The position numbers were made by a program, and so were the translations under genes. A model generated the notes under the pieces. The model saw only the letters and a program-made list of their open reading frames with translations, was not told the DNA's origin and did no database searches. A stretch of 13,002 nucleotides of DNA from an uncultured Collinsella sp. (GTDB lineage: Bacteria; Actinomycetota; Coriobacteriia; Coriobacteriales; Coriobacteriaceae). The stretch is taken from positions 1-13,002 of the forward strand of contig CAAECT010000206.1 of NCBI GenBank assembly GCA_900754435.1. The letters are read 5' to 3'. The first letter of the stretch is position 1. Each line of letters begins with the position of its first letter. Of the stretch, positions 6,633 to 13,002 are shown in pieces.

Positions 6633-8246
6633 TTACGCCTTGACGGTCGCAACGCCCCTGAAGGACATGCTCGTCGTGCCGATGCCCTTGAAGCCATCGA
6701 GGGCCTCGCCGTTGGGTGCAGTGGACGGATCGTCCCAGGAAGCGGAGACGGTCTTGACGTGGACAACGGGGTACAGAACGGCGTTGTCGGCAATGATGTC
6801 GAAGCACTCGTTCCACTTCTTCTGCTGCTCGTCGCCCTCGGCGGCAAGAGCCTCGTCCATGAGGCCGTGGAGCTTCTGCCACTCAGCGGACTCCTTCCAC
6901 GGGCAACGGGTCTGCATCCAGACGTTGTCGCCGTACCACCAGTTGAGCAGCAGGTCGGGGTCGGCGCCGAAGCAGGAAGGATCGCCAGGGGCAAGGAGGA
7001 TATCGTAGGCCTCGCCGCCGTCGATAGCAGCGTAAGTGGCCGGCGAGGTATCGGTCTGGATGGTCACATCGAAGCCGAGAGCGTCGAGGTCGTTCTTGAC
7101 CTGGGCGGCCATGCCCTTAATCTGCTCGTTGTCGGTGGTGCGCAGGGTGATGGCACCCGGGGTGATGCCAGACTCCTCGATGAGCTTCTTAGCCTTCTTG
7201 GCGTCGGTCTTGTACACCGTGGAAGCCTCATGATAGTTGGTGAAGCTCTTGGGCAGGTAGCAGCTGGCAGCGGTGGCAAGGCCGGCGAAGGTGTTGCTGA
7301 CCATCTTCTCGGTGTCGAGCGCATACATGACAGCCTGACGGACCTTGACGTTGTTCCAAGGCTCCTTGGCGACGTTGAACATGATGAAGCGGGTGCCGAA
7401 ACCCTGAACGTTATCGATCTTGCAGCCGGCGCTCTCGAGCTGGTCGACGGCGTCAGCGGTAACGAGCTCCATAACGAGCGTGGAGCCCTCCTGCTGAGCG
7501 GTAACGCGAGCGGTGGGGTCGGTCAGGATGCTGTACTGGATCTTCTTATCCTCGGCAGCATACTCACCGTTGTACTCGGGGTTGGGAACCAAGGTGATCT
7601 CGGTATCGGAGATAGAGTCGTACATCCAGGGGCCGGAACCGATCGGCTGCTTGGCGCGATCCTCCTCGGTCTGGGTGGCCGGGGTAACGCGGACGATGGC
7701 CAGACGATCCTTGAGCAGGGAGAAGTTGGGGACCTTAGTCTTGACCGTCACGGTGCTGGCGTCCTTGGCCTCGATGGACTCGAAGGGCTGGAAGAACGGA
7801 GCATAGGTAGCGGAAGCGGCGCAAGCGGTATAGGAGGCAACGACATCGTCAGCGGTGACCTCGGTGCCATCGGAGAACTTGGCGCCCTTGCGGATGGTGA
7901 CCTCGAAAGTGGTGTCGTCCACAGACTTGGGATCGTCGGTGGCGAGCTCGTTGAAGGTGCTGTAGTCGTGGTAATCGATGCCGTAGAGGCCCTCGACGAC
8001 GTGCCAGTTAGCACCCAGGCCCACAGCGGAGCCGGTGCTGGCGGGATCGAAGCTGGACGGAGCGTAAGCGGAACCAGCGGTGATCACGCCGCCGCCACGG
8101 TTGGCGGAATCGGTGGAGCCGGAAGCGGAACCCTCGTCGCTAGAGCTGCCACCGCAGCCAGTGAGACCAAGGCCGGCGACAGCAGCGACGCTGCCGGTGA
8201 GGCCGAGGAACGAACGCCTGGACATACCCTTGTTGATGATGGCCAT
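6633..8246 (-). CDS. Opp/Dpp-family (SBP_bac_5) solute-binding lipoprotein with twin-arginine signal
   Basis: 537-residue extracytoplasmic binding protein. The start ATG 8246 is set by AGGAG (8252-8256) 5 nt upstream; the frame is also open from a TTG at 8261. The signal has a twin-arginine motif SRRSFLG (9-15), a hydrophobic stretch and lipobox LTGC with Cys31. It is therefore predicted to be exported folded by Tat and then lipid-anchored. A Gly/Ser-rich tether (32-53) precedes the binding domain. Family 5 signatures are FSDGTEVTADDVVASY (124-139), GSGPW (203-207), NVKVRQAVMYALD (299-311) and the C-terminal lobe ending near 535. Family 5 proteins bind peptides, nickel, oligosaccharides or, in known sialate systems, sialic acid. 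First gene of the operon, behind a long control region, and separated from the permease by hairpins, consistent with being made in excess. The ligand cannot be read from sequence alone. Confidence 0.93.
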   Translation of the reverse strand: MAIINKGMSRRSFLGLTGSVAAVAGLGLTGCGGSSSDEGSASGSTDSANRGGGVITAGSAYAPSSFDPASTGSAVGLGANWHVVEGLYGIDYHDYSTFNELATDDPKSVDDTTFEVTIRKGAKFSDGTEVTADDVVASYTACAASATYAPFFQPFESIEAKDASTVTVKTKVPNFSLLKDRLAIVRVTPATQTEEDRAKQPIGSGPWMYDSISDTEITLVPNPEYNGEYAAEDKKIQYSILTDPTARVTAQQEGSTLVMELVTADAVDQLESAGCKIDNVQGFGTRFIMFNVAKEPWNNVKVRQAVMYALDTEKMVSNTFAGLATAASCYLPKSFTNYHEASTVYKTDAKKAKKLIEESGITPGAITLRTTDNEQIKGMAAQVKNDLDALGFDVTIQTDTSPATYAAIDGGEAYDILLAPGDPSCFGADPDLLLNWWYGDNVWMQTRCPWKESAEWQKLHGLMDEALAAEGDEQQKKWNECFDIIADNAVLYPVVHVKTVSASWDDPSTAPNGEALDGFKGIGTTSMSFRGVATVKA

Positions 8247-8251
8247 GTCTT

Positions 8252-8256
8252 CTCCT
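8252..8256 (-). promoter_or_regulatory. Ribosome binding site deciding the ATG start of the solute-binding protein
   Basis: AGGAG, 5 nt before ATG 8246, gives a protein beginning MAIINKGMSRRSFLG. This puts the twin-arginine motif in the usual short n-region and makes the TTG at 8261 unlikely as the start. Confidence 0.75.
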
Positions 8257-8276
8257 ATCAATAGAGAATCTTACTC

Positions 8277-8298
8277 GGGAGCACCTAGACGTGCCCCC
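8277..8298 (-). other. Leader hairpin upstream of the binding-protein gene
   Basis: Minus-strand GGGGGCAC pairs with GTGCTCCC (8 bp, one G-U) around the loop GTCTAG, about 20 nt before the SD. No U-tract follows. A second smaller hairpin (GCCG/CGGC with a GGT/ACC extension) lies at 8348-8366. They may stabilise or gate the leader; no known riboswitch class is recognised. Confidence 0.4.
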
Positions 8299-8382
8299 GC
8301 GCAACTTGCGGACGATATATACCTTACCTACCGACGAACCCAACTGAGGTGCCGCGCTCGGCGACCGATACATACATACGCT

Positions 8383-8405
8383 TGAACGGTATTTACTACC
8401 GTTCA
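8383..8405. promoter_or_regulatory. Palindromic operator candidate of the transporter/esterase/aldolase operon
   Basis: A perfect 9-bp inverted repeat, TGAACGGTA and TACCGTTCA, with 5-bp centre, lies 137 bp upstream of the binding-protein start. It overlaps the -10 element of the best minus-strand promoter candidate, the classic place for a repressor to block transcription. The regulator is not in the window; a GntR-, LacI- or RpiR-type protein encoded off the left edge would be a reasonable guess, without direct evidence. Confidence 0.6.
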
Positions 8406-8421
8406 CCGAATTCATTGACAA
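8393..8421 (-). promoter_or_regulatory. Promoter candidate for the binding-protein operon
   Basis: TTGTCA (8416-8421) as -35 and TAGTAA (8393-8398) as -10 are separated by 17 nt on the minus strand; transcription would begin near 8386, giving a leader of about 140 nt. The -35 is good (5 of 6), the -10 weak (3 of 6), as expected for a regulated promoter. A weaker alternative lies closer to the gene: TTGGGT, 16 nt, TATATA (about 8338-8311). Confidence 0.4.
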
Positions 8422-8447
8422 ATGATTCGCCAGACAGTATGTATCGG

Positions 8448-8610
8448 CGAGGTGAGATATCAGTCTTCGTCAACCCGCAGGATAGCAGGGTTTTCGCTTG
8501 GGTTAGTCAAACGTTTTAGCGTTAATAAAACCCGAAACCAGCAGGCAATCATGGCGAAATAAATGGTTGAAAATCGCGCAATCATGTATATCAGTTGTTT
8601 AGGCTCGTGT
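8448..8610. other. Intergenic stretch downstream of uvrC with no gene seen
   Basis: This AT-richer 163 bp completes the 364-bp gap between uvrC and the binding-protein gene. I see no credible ORF and no RNA gene. Weak stems occur (for example AACCC/GGGTT at 8472-8492), but none with a U-tract that would make a convincing uvrC terminator. A poor minus-strand promoter-like pair, TTGACT, 17 nt, TGCTAT, is also present (about 8508-8480). Confidence 0.4.
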
Positions 8611-10557
8611 TTAGCTATCGGAATGGCCAGCCGCCGCCTCGGCGCGCTCGGCATTCCATGCAACGAGCGCCTCGTGGACCGCCTTGGCAACATCGGCAGG
8701 TATGCCGCGAACTTCCGCGATCTCTTGCTCGCTCGCCGCGCGCAAACGCTTCATCGAGCCAAAATGGCGCATAAGGGCACGTTTTCTGGTGGGTCCCACG
8801 CCCGGAACGTCATCGAGTACCGAAACCGTCATGGCTTTATCGCGCAACTCACGGTGGAACGTGATGGCAAATCGGTGGGACTCATCGCGTACCTGTTTAA
8901 TTAGATAGAGCGAAGCAGACCCGGTCGGCAGCACGACAGGAGTCTCGTCCCAAGGCACAAAAACTTCCTCGTCGGCCTTCGCCAAGCCACAAACTGGTAT
9001 ATCGAGCCCAAGAGCCTCAAGTTGCTTGATCGCAGCGGTCAATTGCGGCTTACCGCCATCGACAACGAGCAAATCGGGGCGCGAGCCAAAGCGCTCGTCG
9101 GCCATGCGCTCGGGAGCATAGCGTCGTCCCAAAACCTCGGACATCGACACGAAGTCGTTTGCCTCGTCCAATTCGGCCTGAATTTTAAAACGACGGTACT
9201 GGCTCTTGTCGGCGCGCCCGTTGGTAAACACCACCATCGAGGCGACCGTAAAGGTGCCATGCAGTGTAGAGATATCGAAGCACTCGATACGCAACGGCGG
9301 CGATGGCAGCGCCAACGCACTTTCGAGCTCCAGGAGCGCTTGATTGGTGCGGTCGTCAGCGTACCCCGTTCGCATCATGTAGCGCATGAGGGCATGGCGC
9401 GCATTTTTGGATGCCATATCGAGCAGACGGTGCTTTTCGCCACGCTGCGGCCTATGGAGATGGCAGGAACGCTCACGCTTGCCCGCAAGCCACTCCCCCA
9501 GCGCCTCCGCATCCTCAAGCTCGACGGAAAGGTTGACCTCAGCTGGAATATCAGCCGTCTCGTCGTAATAGCGCTTAAGAAAGCCCGACTGGAGCTCTTC
9601 CTCGTCAACATCAAGACCCTTGTCGAGAATGAACTCGCAGGTGCGAACTGTTCGGCCCTCGCGAACGACGAAGACGCAAGCGGCGGAGATGGTCTCCTCG
9701 CGATAGAACCCGATGACATCGATATCGACACTGGAGGGAAAAACGACTTGCTGACGATCGTCCAGACCCCTGATGACCTCCAAACGACGTTTGACGCGTG
9801 CCGCGCGCTCAAAGTCGAGCGCCTCGGCGGCATCCGTCATCTCGGAGGTCAGCTCATCGACGACATCCTTGCGATGGCCCGACAAAAAGCGCTCGACACG
9901 CTTGACGTTCTTGGCATAGTCTGCCGGGGAAATCGCGCCGACACACGCACCCGGGCCGCGCCCGACATGGTAGTCAAAGCAGGGACGCCCGTTTTGTGCG
10001 CAAATCATATTGACGATGTCTTCCTCGCCCTTGTGGGACTCGATGGTACGGCGACAACGACGCCACTCCGCACAGGATGCAGAGCAGATGGGGATAACCT
10101 TGCGCAGCGTATCTATCGTCTCACGTGCCGCACGGCTATCGGTATAGGGTCCAAAATAGCGCGTTCCCGGCTTATGACGCTCACGCGTGTATTTGATCGC
10201 GGGATACAGGTCGCCCTTTGTAATGGCGATAAAGGGGTAGCTCTTGTCATCCTTGAGGTCGACGTTAAAGTACGGATGGTACTGGCCGATCAGGTTGCGC
10301 TCGAGTACAAGCGCCTCATGCTCGGTTTCGACAACGATGTAGTCAAAGCTCGCCACCAGCTGCATCATCAGCGGGATCTTTTGACGCTCATCCTGCAGTG
10401 TCACGTATTGACGCATGCGGGCGCGCAGGTTTTTCGCCTTGCCAACGTAGATGACATCGCCCTTGGCATCCTTCCAAAGGTAGCATCCGGGCTGCGTGGG
10501 AACGCGCGAAACCTGCTCGGCGAGTGTTGGAATGTTGTCGTGACCGGCCACACGCAC
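8611..10557 (-). CDS. uvrC: UvrABC system protein C (excinuclease subunit)
   Basis: 648 residues, the normal length. UvrC makes both incisions around a DNA lesion after recruitment by UvrB. Domain order: GIY-YIG nuclease (PGCYL 23-27, YVGKAKNLRAR 37-47, Glu81), cysteine region (about 158-205), UvrB-binding UVR motif (about 232-267), RNase H-like 5'-incision nuclease (ECFDIS 425-430, LLVVDGGKPQL 496-506, RDESHRFAITFHR 557-569) and C-terminal helix-hairpin-helix pair (VPGVGPTRKRALMRHFGS, 584-601). Odd point: the usual Fe-S pattern C-x11-C-x7-C-x3-C reads Cys158 (or 162), then a stretch about 20 residues too long, Cys193, Gly201 and Cys205. The insertion adds Cys168 and Cys186. The start is GTG directly after the murJ stop; a second in-frame GTG at 10551 is equally possible. 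Last gene of the ybaK-murJ-uvrC unit. Confidence 0.96.
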   Translation of the reverse strand: MRVAGHDNIPTLAEQVSRVPTQPGCYLWKDAKGDVIYVGKAKNLRARMRQYVTLQDERQKIPLMMQLVASFDYIVVETEHEALVLERNLIGQYHPYFNVDLKDDKSYPFIAITKGDLYPAIKYTRERHKPGTRYFGPYTDSRAARETIDTLRKVIPICSASCAEWRRCRRTIESHKGEEDIVNMICAQNGRPCFDYHVGRGPGACVGAISPADYAKNVKRVERFLSGHRKDVVDELTSEMTDAAEALDFERAARVKRRLEVIRGLDDRQQVVFPSSVDIDVIGFYREETISAACVFVVREGRTVRTCEFILDKGLDVDEEELQSGFLKRYYDETADIPAEVNLSVELEDAEALGEWLAGKRERSCHLHRPQRGEKHRLLDMASKNARHALMRYMMRTGYADDRTNQALLELESALALPSPPLRIECFDISTLHGTFTVASMVVFTNGRADKSQYRRFKIQAELDEANDFVSMSEVLGRRYAPERMADERFGSRPDLLVVDGGKPQLTAAIKQLEALGLDIPVCGLAKADEEVFVPWDETPVVLPTGSASLYLIKQVRDESHRFAITFHRELRDKAMTVSVLDDVPGVGPTRKRALMRHFGSMKRLRAASEQEIAEVRGIPADVAKAVHEALVAWNAERAEAAAGHSDS

Positions 10558-12240
10558 CTACTTGCGACGAAGCAGCGCCGAGACCTCGGGCATCTTAAGG
10601 ACGACGGCAAGGCCAAAGGTAACAGCAAGCGAGACGACACCGGCAACGCAAACGTAGCCAAGAGTAATCAGAATCGAGCCGCCAAGTGCGCCGACAAAGT
10701 GCTCAAGCGCCCACATGACGCCGGCGCCTGCGGCAGCACCCAGGCCACCGAGCAAAAGGCCAAAGAAACCGCCATGCAGGATAGATTTGACCTGAAGACC
10801 ACGCAGACGACGACGCAGCCACCACAGCGAACAACCGACCAAGATCACGTAGTCGACGACATACGAAAGCGCGATTGCCGGCATACCGAAGCCCAGCACA
10901 ACGCCAAACAGCAGAACCGAGCCGGCCTGGCCGATGGCGGAATACAGGCAATAGCGGCTATAGGGCTTCATGTCGAGCAAGGCAGAGAAGCTCTTCTGCA
11001 TCAACACGACCACGCCGTAGAGCGGCAGCGAGAACGCCAGGTAGACAAGGAACTCGGACACCAGCGCCACGCCGGACTCATCAAACTTGCCGGCACAGTA
11101 AATCATGTTGAGCGGACGCGCGAAGACAATCAGGTACAGCGCGAACGGAATCAGGAAGAACAGCATCTGGGCGACGCCACGCGAAATGCCCGTGCGAACG
11201 CTGTCGTAATCCTTCTCCTGTGCGTCGTGAGAGAGCTCGGTATAGAGCGCCGTCGAAAGCGAGGCGGCAATCAGCGCGTAGGGCAGCGTGTACCACAGGC
11301 GCGCATAGGCGATGACGGAAGGACCAGTCTCGGGCTGGACCACCAGCGCGGCAGCGTTGGTGATAGAAGTCGAGACAAACATGCACACCGTGGCGAGCAG
11401 CGTCGGGATACCGAGCGCAATCGTCTGGCGCAGCGCGGGGTCCTTAAAGTCGATATGGATATGGGGATGCACGCCGTGCTTGCCAAGCGCGGGGATCTGA
11501 CATGCCATCTGAACAAAGACACCGAGGGTCGTACCGGCCGCAATTAAGATGATGCCGGCACGTTCGCCAAACTGTGCGGACACGGGCGCAAAACCCATAA
11601 AGCTCGCAATGACGATCACATTGTTGAGGACCGGGGCAAACGTCGACCAGAAGTAGTCGCGGTGTGCGTTGAGAACGCCCGAAAACACCGAGCCCAAACC
11701 ATAGAACAGAATCTGGATGGCAAAGAAACGGAACATGAACGCAGCGGTATCCATGCTGCCGCCGTCACCCGAAAGGAACGATTGCGTCCAGATAAAGCCC
11801 GGGGCGAACACGGTCCCCAGCAACGAAATGCCACCCAGCACCAAAAGCAGAATGCCGAGCAGGTTGCCCACGTACTCGTTCGAGGCCTCGCGACCCTGCT
11901 CACGCCTCACGCCCATGTACACGGGCAAAAACGCCGTCACGAGCATGCCACCCATCACGAGTTCGTAGAGCATATTGGGCAGGTTGTTGGCGACCTGATA
12001 GGAGGACGAGAGTAGCGACATGCCGATAGCGGCCGCCATTGCCCACGTGCGGATAAAACCGGTAACGCGAGACACGATGGTCAGGATGGTCATAAGCCCA
12101 GCGGAACGACCAACCGTGGAGTAGTCCGACGAGCCCATGTCGTCAGTGTCATCTCGCGACGCAGGAGCTTCGGATGAGGGTGTCTGAGGCGCAGATTCTT
12201 TTGCAAAATGAGCTCCGCGCTTCAATTCTTCCTGCGGCAT
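10558..12240 (-). CDS. murJ: Lipid II flippase MurJ (MviN family, MOP superfamily)
   Basis: 560-residue polytopic membrane protein. The first ~45 residues are hydrophilic and acidic (cytoplasmic extension), then some 14 membrane segments run to the C-terminus. Family marks: SRVTGFIR at 57-64 with the two arginines of the substrate cavity region, ANNLPNMLYELVMGGML (85-100) in the form common in actinobacteria, PVLNNV, and late MQKSFSALLDMKPYSRY. MurJ moves the lipid-linked peptidoglycan precursor across the inner membrane. There is no C-terminal pseudokinase domain of the kind found on mycobacterial MviN. The ATG at 12240 is preferred because AGAGGA lies 7 nt upstream; a start at Met35 would drop the extension but has no comparable site seen. 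It begins 3 nt after the ybaK stop and its own stop abuts the uvrC start, so the three genes are very likely cotranscribed. Confidence 0.95.
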   Translation of the reverse strand: MPQEELKRGAHFAKESAPQTPSSEAPASRDDTDDMGSSDYSTVGRSAGLMTILTIVSRVTGFIRTWAMAAAIGMSLLSSSYQVANNLPNMLYELVMGGMLVTAFLPVYMGVRREQGREASNEYVGNLLGILLLVLGGISLLGTVFAPGFIWTQSFLSGDGGSMDTAAFMFRFFAIQILFYGLGSVFSGVLNAHRDYFWSTFAPVLNNVIVIASFMGFAPVSAQFGERAGIILIAAGTTLGVFVQMACQIPALGKHGVHPHIHIDFKDPALRQTIALGIPTLLATVCMFVSTSITNAAALVVQPETGPSVIAYARLWYTLPYALIAASLSTALYTELSHDAQEKDYDSVRTGISRGVAQMLFFLIPFALYLIVFARPLNMIYCAGKFDESGVALVSEFLVYLAFSLPLYGVVVLMQKSFSALLDMKPYSRYCLYSAIGQAGSVLLFGVVLGFGMPAIALSYVVDYVILVGCSLWWLRRRLRGLQVKSILHGGFFGLLLGGLGAAAGAGVMWALEHFVGALGGSILITLGYVCVAGVVSLAVTFGLAVVLKMPEVSALLRRK

Positions 12241-12243
12241 CGC

Positions 12244-12744
12244 TCAGTCCTCTCTCGTAATCGCGGCAACCGTCGCCCCGCAAAATGCAATTAAATCATC
12301 GGGTGCAAGCTCGAGCTGATAACCACGCTTGCCTCCCGAAATAAAAATGGTATCCCAAAGGACACACGTCTCATCAATGAGCGTCCGGTAGCGTTTTTTC
12401 ATACCGACCGGGCTGCAGCCGCCGCGAACGTAGCCAGTCGCCGCAAGCAAATCCTTCACATGCATCATGGCCAAGGACTTTTCCCCCGCGGCACGCGCGG
12501 CGGACTTTAAATCGAGCTCGTCGGCAACAGGGATGCAGCACACGACATGGTCGTTGGACGGTGTCACACAGACCAAAGTCTTAAATCCTTGACCGGGCTC
12601 CTCGCCAAGCTGCTCCGAAATCGCGGCCCCCAGGCCCACCGACTCATCACCATCGTCTTCGTACGTATGTAGAACATAGGAAATGCCGGCGCTTTCCAGC
12701 TCGCGCATCGCATTGGTTTTTGGCGTCTTTACAGCCTTTGCCAT
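12244..12744 (-). CDS. ybaK: YbaK/EbsC-family aminoacyl-tRNA deacylase, probable Cys-tRNA(Pro) deacylase
   Basis: 166 residues, the usual size of the single-domain YbaK group. The start ATG 12744 (MAKAVKTPKTNAMREL) is chosen because AAAGGA (12751-12756) lies 6 nt upstream and the family opening KTNAxRxLexagI follows; the longer open frame to 12840 has no family match and runs through the promoter. Motifs: FKTLVC (54-59) with the conserved lysine 55, VADELDLK (73-80), GGCSPVGMKK (108-117) and ISGGKRGYQLEL (135-146). YbaK proteins hydrolyse Cys mischarged on tRNA(Pro) in trans, protecting translation fidelity. First gene of the ybaK-murJ-uvrC unit. Specificity for Cys-tRNA(Pro), rather than another misacylated tRNA, is inferred from the subfamily motif GxSPxGxKK. 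Confidence 0.93.
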   Translation of the reverse strand: MAKAVKTPKTNAMRELESAGISYVLHTYEDDGDESVGLGAAISEQLGEEPGQGFKTLVCVTPSNDHVVCCIPVADELDLKSAARAAGEKSLAMMHVKDLLAATGYVRGGCSPVGMKKRYRTLIDETCVLWDTIFISGGKRGYQLELAPDDLIAFCGATVAAITRED

Positions 12745-12781
12745 GACATATCCTTTCCCTCGCATTCGGACGCAAAGATTA

Positions 12782-12812
12782 AGTATATGTCCAATTCGGC
12801 TGCATACGTCAC
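12782..12812 (-). promoter_or_regulatory. Promoter candidate for ybaK-murJ-uvrC
   Basis: The -10 TATACT (12782-12787) matches consensus at 5 of 6 positions; a partial -35, GTGACG (12807-12812), lies 19 nt upstream, a little long. Transcription would start near 12775, about 30 nt before the ybaK ATG. It lies just downstream of the hairpin after uvrA. Confidence 0.45.
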
Positions 12813-12825
12813 TTCGGCACAGCAA

Positions 12826-12856
12826 GCGCCATCGAATCACAAGGAGTCGATGGCGC
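12826..12856 (-). terminator. Hairpin after uvrA, possible terminator
   Basis: A perfect 10-bp stem, GCGCCATCGA with TCGATGGCGC, closes an 11-nt loop, 20 nt after the uvrA stop. Downstream on the minus strand reads TTGCTGTGCC, so the U-tract is very poor. It may be a weak or factor-assisted terminator separating uvrA from ybaK. Confidence 0.45.
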
Positions 12857-12876
12857 CCATAAACTGAATCGCCTAT

Positions 12877-13002
12877 TTATTGAGCATCAAGTTGAGCCTG
12901 ACGCTCCCGGTCACGCCTGAGCAAAGGCGCCAAAAACTTGCCCGTATAACTCTGCGGACAGTCCGCAACCTGCTCCGGTGTGCCCGAAACCACGACGGTT
13001 CC
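12877..13002 (-). CDS. uvrA: UvrA C-terminus (excinuclease ABC ATPase subunit), 5' part beyond window
   Basis: Only the last 41 residues and the TAA stop are in the window. GTVVVSGTPEQVADC followed by SYTGKFLAPLL is the characteristic UvrA tail (extension after the second ABC ATPase, ending in the SYTGxxL motif). UvrA is the damage-recognition ATPase that loads UvrB; UvrC is encoded three genes downstream, so two nucleotide excision repair genes lie close together. The tail ends in charged residues (RRDRERQAQLDAQ). The catalytic motifs are outside the window. Confidence 0.85.
   Translation of the reverse strand, partial: GTVVVSGTPEQVADCPQSYTGKFLAPLLRRDRERQAQLDAQ

Larger units (their letters stand above)
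8365..8447. repeat. Long-spaced 11-bp inverted repeat around the operon promoter region
   Basis: The arms CCGATACATAC (8365-8375) and GTATGTATCGG (8437-8447) are perfect inverted copies separated by 61 bp. They enclose the palindrome at 8383-8405 and the promoter candidate. They could be paired regulator half-sites, allowing looping, or the outer stem of a structured leader if transcription begins upstream. The repeat is seen; the role is inferred. Confidence 0.55.

Noticed and set aside
6759..8264. Plus-strand open frame of about 500 codons antisense to the binding-protein gene
   Set aside because: Repetitive Gly/Val/Leu-rich translation mirrors the biased codons of the binding protein on the other strand.
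8315..8332. Repeated GGTA units on the minus strand resembling E. coli NanR GGTATA sites
   Set aside because: Spacing is irregular (4 and 5 nt) and only one unit reads GGTATA; too short and degenerate to claim a NanR site, despite the tempting context.
8415..8443. Plus-strand promoter look-alike: consensus TTGACA, 17 nt, TATGTA
   Set aside because: No plus-strand gene follows and the -10 is poor. It overlaps the minus-strand promoter candidate and may simply reflect its partly symmetric -35. An antisense RNA cannot be excluded without transcript data.
8472..8492. AACCC/GGGTT stem as a uvrC terminator
   Set aside because: Only 5 bp with an 11-nt loop and no U-tract on the minus strand; too weak to call.
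8460..8693. Short minus-strand frame overlapping the uvrC end and the intergenic region
   Set aside because: It starts inside uvrC in another frame and its composition is unlike neighbouring proteins; no ribosome binding site seen.
9022..11547. Long plus-strand open frame antisense to uvrC and murJ
   Set aside because: Same explanation: a shadow of two conserved genes, with no recognisable domain and no promoter or ribosome binding site seen.
12745..12840. Longer N-terminus for the YbaK protein, open to 12840
   Set aside because: The extra 32 residues match nothing in the family, would run through the -10 element and part of the hairpin, and the ATG at 12744 has its own good Shine-Dalgarno.
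1..13002. CRISPR arrays, tRNA or rRNA genes, insertion sequences, phage or defence genes
   Set aside because: I looked for regularly spaced repeats, cloverleaf-like sequences, terminal inverted repeats with transposase frames and defence domains, and saw none.

Overview
The window reads as an actinobacterial chromosome of the Coriobacteriia type (Collinsella-like). This rests on a GC content near 60 %, dense tandem genes, an actinobacterial-style MurJ, a Tat-type lipoprotein signal and the gene content; it is an inference, not a database result. Every gene I can support lies on the minus strand, so the biological reading direction runs from 13002 down to 1.

Right part (about 13002 to 8611) is housekeeping. 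It holds the last codons of uvrA, a strong hairpin, a promoter, and then a tightly packed unit of ybaK (Cys-tRNA(Pro)/aminoacyl-tRNA deacylase), murJ (lipid II flippase) and uvrC (excision nuclease subunit), with 3, 0 and no intergenic bases between them. The UvrC is unusual: one of the four cysteines of the family's Fe-S ligand pattern is glycine, and an insertion of roughly 20 residues brings extra cysteines.

Middle (8610 to 8247) is a 364-bp intergenic region that serves as control region for the next operon. It has a minus-strand promoter candidate whose -10 lies inside a perfect 9-bp inverted repeat (8383-8405). It also has an outer 11-bp inverted repeat (8365-8375 and 8437-8447) and further hairpins in the leader.

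Left part (8246 to 1) is a catabolic and uptake operon. In order it encodes a Tat/lipoprotein solute-binding protein of the Opp/Dpp family, a DppB-type permease, a fused DppC-type permease plus ATPase, a second ATPase, an AXE1-family carbohydrate esterase, a second AXE1-like protein that has lost its nucleophilic serine, and a class I aldolase of the DapA/NanA family that runs off the left edge. Hairpins sit at three of the gene junctions. An Opp-type importer with deacetylases and a NanA-like lyase suggests uptake, deacetylation and cleavage of an acetylated acidic sugar. Sialic acid is the leading candidate, since Opp/Dpp-type sialate ABC transporters are known in other bacteria. However, the aldolase does not keep the E. 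coli NanA side-chain-binding residues, so the substrate stays open. The operon continues beyond the left edge, where a kinase, epimerase or regulator would settle the pathway.
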